Shown here: in pieces, positions 6,036 through 7,104 of the stretch
How positions within the stretch are numbered: position 1 is the stretch's first letter
How the letters are laid out: every line of letters starts with the position of its first letter
Assembly: GCA_035512595.1 (NCBI GenBank)
Contig: DATKDU010000338.1
Span: 1 to 7,104, forward strand
Direction of reading: 5' to 3'
Source: DATKDU01 sp035512595
GTDB lineage: Bacteria > Planctomycetota > Planctomycetia > Pirellulales > Pirellulaceae
Length of the DNA stretch: 7,104 nucleotides
Translations under genes and position numbers: made by a program
The notes under the pieces: generated by a model
Seen by the model: only the letters and a program-made list of their open reading frames with translations
The model's database searches: none
What the model was told of the DNA's origin: nothing

Positions 6036-6081
6036 CAGGCTTCCGCGAATGCCAATGCGTTTCCTTTGCAGGAGCCGATCC

Positions 6082-7104
6082 ATGACGAGATGCAAACCCG
6101 GTCTTTCCCGCCGCCAGTTCCTCGGACAATCCGCGGCACTCGCGGCCGGCACAGTCATGGCGGCGCCGGCCATCGTTCGCGGCCGGAACTTGAGCGAGAA
6201 GCTGAACATCGCCGTCATCGGCGCCGGCGGTCGCGGAGGGCACAACCTGCGGCAGGTCGCGTCGGAGAACATCGTCGCCCTGTGCGACGTCTACGAGCCG
6301 AACCTGGCCAAGGCGGCACAGCTTCTGCCCGAGGCGCGAAAATTCGCCGACTTTCGCCAGTTGTACGACCACGCCAAGGAGTTCGATGCGGTCGTCGTCA
6401 GCACGTGCGAGCACACGCACGCCTTCGCCACGCTGCCGGCACTAGAGCTCGGCAAGCACGTCTACTGCGAGAAGCCGCTGACCCACGGCATTTGGGAAGC
6501 CCGCGTGATCCGCGAAGCGGCGGCGAAGGCCAAGGTCGCCACGCAGATGGGGACGCAGATTCACGCCGAGGACAACTATCGCCGCGTGGTGGAGCTGATC
6601 CATTCTGGCGCGATCGGCCCGGTTCGCGAAGCGCACGTCTGGGTCGGCCGCGTCTGGGGATGGCAGCCGACGGAAGAGGAAGCGAAGAAAAACAACGACA
6701 TTGTTTTCACCAGCGAGCGGCCGCAAGGATCATCGCCGATCCCCAGCGGCCTCGACTGGGATTTGTGGCTGGGTCCGGCCCCCGAGCGGCCGTTTCACGA
6801 CGTCTACTTTCCAGGACCGAAATGGTATCGCTGGTGGGATTTCGGCAGCGGCACGATGTCCGACCTCGGCAGCCACTGGAACGACCTGCCGTTCTGGGCC
6901 CTGAAGCTCCAGGCGCCGCTGACGGTCGAAGGCTCCGGCCCGGCAGTCCATCCGGAGATCGCCCCGGCGTCGATGCAGGCGACGTACGAATTCGGGCCGC
7001 GGGGCGAAATGCCGGCGGTGAAACTGACCTGGTATCAGGGGGTCAACAAGCCGGCGCTGTGGACGGAGAAGAAGATCCCGCAGTGGGGCAGCGGCGTGCT
7101 GTTC
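6082..7104 (+). CDS. Tat-exported Gfo/Idh/MocA-family oxidoreductase, C-terminus cut by window edge
   Basis: 341 codons, open to the right edge; planctomycete members are usually about 430-460 residues, so roughly the last hundred are missing. AGGAG at 6070-6074, 7 nt before this ATG, favours it over in-frame ATGs at 6049 and 6055. A twin-arginine signal occupies about residues 9-34 (SRRQFLG, then a hydrophobic Ala-rich stretch), so the enzyme should be folded with its cofactor and then exported. The Rossmann fold starts at about 41, with the dinucleotide loop GAGGRGG (47-53) and a conserved acidic segment CDVYEP (68-73). The family EKP motif is at 130-132, with Lys131 as the usual catalytic residue, and D261, H265 and D268 match the second conserved catalytic motif. 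Known relatives oxidise or reduce sugars and inositols using NAD(P); the substrate here cannot be deduced. It is divergent from the TPR operon. Confidence 0.93.
   Translation, partial: MTRCKPGLSRRQFLGQSAALAAGTVMAAPAIVRGRNLSEKLNIAVIGAGGRGGHNLRQVASENIVALCDVYEPNLAKAAQLLPEARKFADFRQLYDHAKEFDAVVVSTCEHTHAFATLPALELGKHVYCEKPLTHGIWEARVIREAAAKAKVATQMGTQIHAEDNYRRVVELIHSGAIGPVREAHVWVGRVWGWQPTEEEAKKNNDIVFTSERPQGSSPIPSGLDWDLWLGPAPERPFHDVYFPGPKWYRWWDFGSGTMSDLGSHWNDLPFWALKLQAPLTVEGSGPAVHPEIAPASMQATYEFGPRGEMPAVKLTWYQGVNKPALWTEKKIPQWGSGVLF

Noticed and set aside
6049..6081. Earlier in-frame ATGs (6049 and 6055) for the oxidoreductase
   Set aside because: AGGAG is correctly spaced only for 6082, and that start gives a normal Tat signal length.
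1..7104. CRISPR array, tRNA or rRNA genes, insertion sequence
   Set aside because: No regularly spaced direct repeats, cloverleaf or rRNA-like stretches, or transposase frame were found on either strand.

Overview
The window is GC-rich and looks like a planctomycete chromosome, probably of the Pirellulales. This rests on the protein families, not on a marker gene: a secreted PQQ-like beta-propeller with the WPSWRGP start, a CRTAC1/ASPIC-UnbV FG-GAP lipoprotein, and a Tat-exported Gfo/Idh/MocA oxidoreductase, all typical of that phylum. There is no phage, plasmid, CRISPR or RNA gene that I can support.

Layout from left to right. Positions 1-1080 (minus) hold a helix-turn-helix protein of unknown function whose C-terminus runs off the left edge. 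Positions 1081-1459 are non-coding. They contain the leader of that gene (ribosome site, a possible -10 box, a small hairpin, two phased A6 tracts, a bulged hairpin) and, just behind the next gene, a 76-bp double-hairpin palindrome resembling a REP doublet (REPIN/BIME-like). Three minus-strand genes follow as a probable operon, transcribed in the order TPR membrane protein (5970-4588), FG-GAP/UnbV lipoprotein (4588-2804, start and stop sharing one base) and secreted PQQ-like propeller (2713-1460, after a 90-nt gap). A 111-nt divergent intergenic region separates them from the plus-strand Tat-dependent oxidoreductase (6082 to the right edge, C-terminus missing).

How the genes may work together. 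The three operon products are predicted to be placed in the cell envelope by three different routes: an N-terminal membrane anchor, lipid attachment, and Sec export. All three are repeat-built folds (TPR, FG-GAP propeller, PQQ-like propeller) that usually bind proteins or ligands. A shared envelope assembly is a reasonable inference but is not shown by the sequence. The divergent oxidoreductase is also exported (Tat) and probably acts on a sugar-like substrate, but its link to the operon is only positional.

The most unusual structure is the double-hairpin palindrome at 1382-1457. Its two hairpins have complementary loops and differ from each other by compensated base pairs. No clear new defence, mobile or biosynthetic system is visible.
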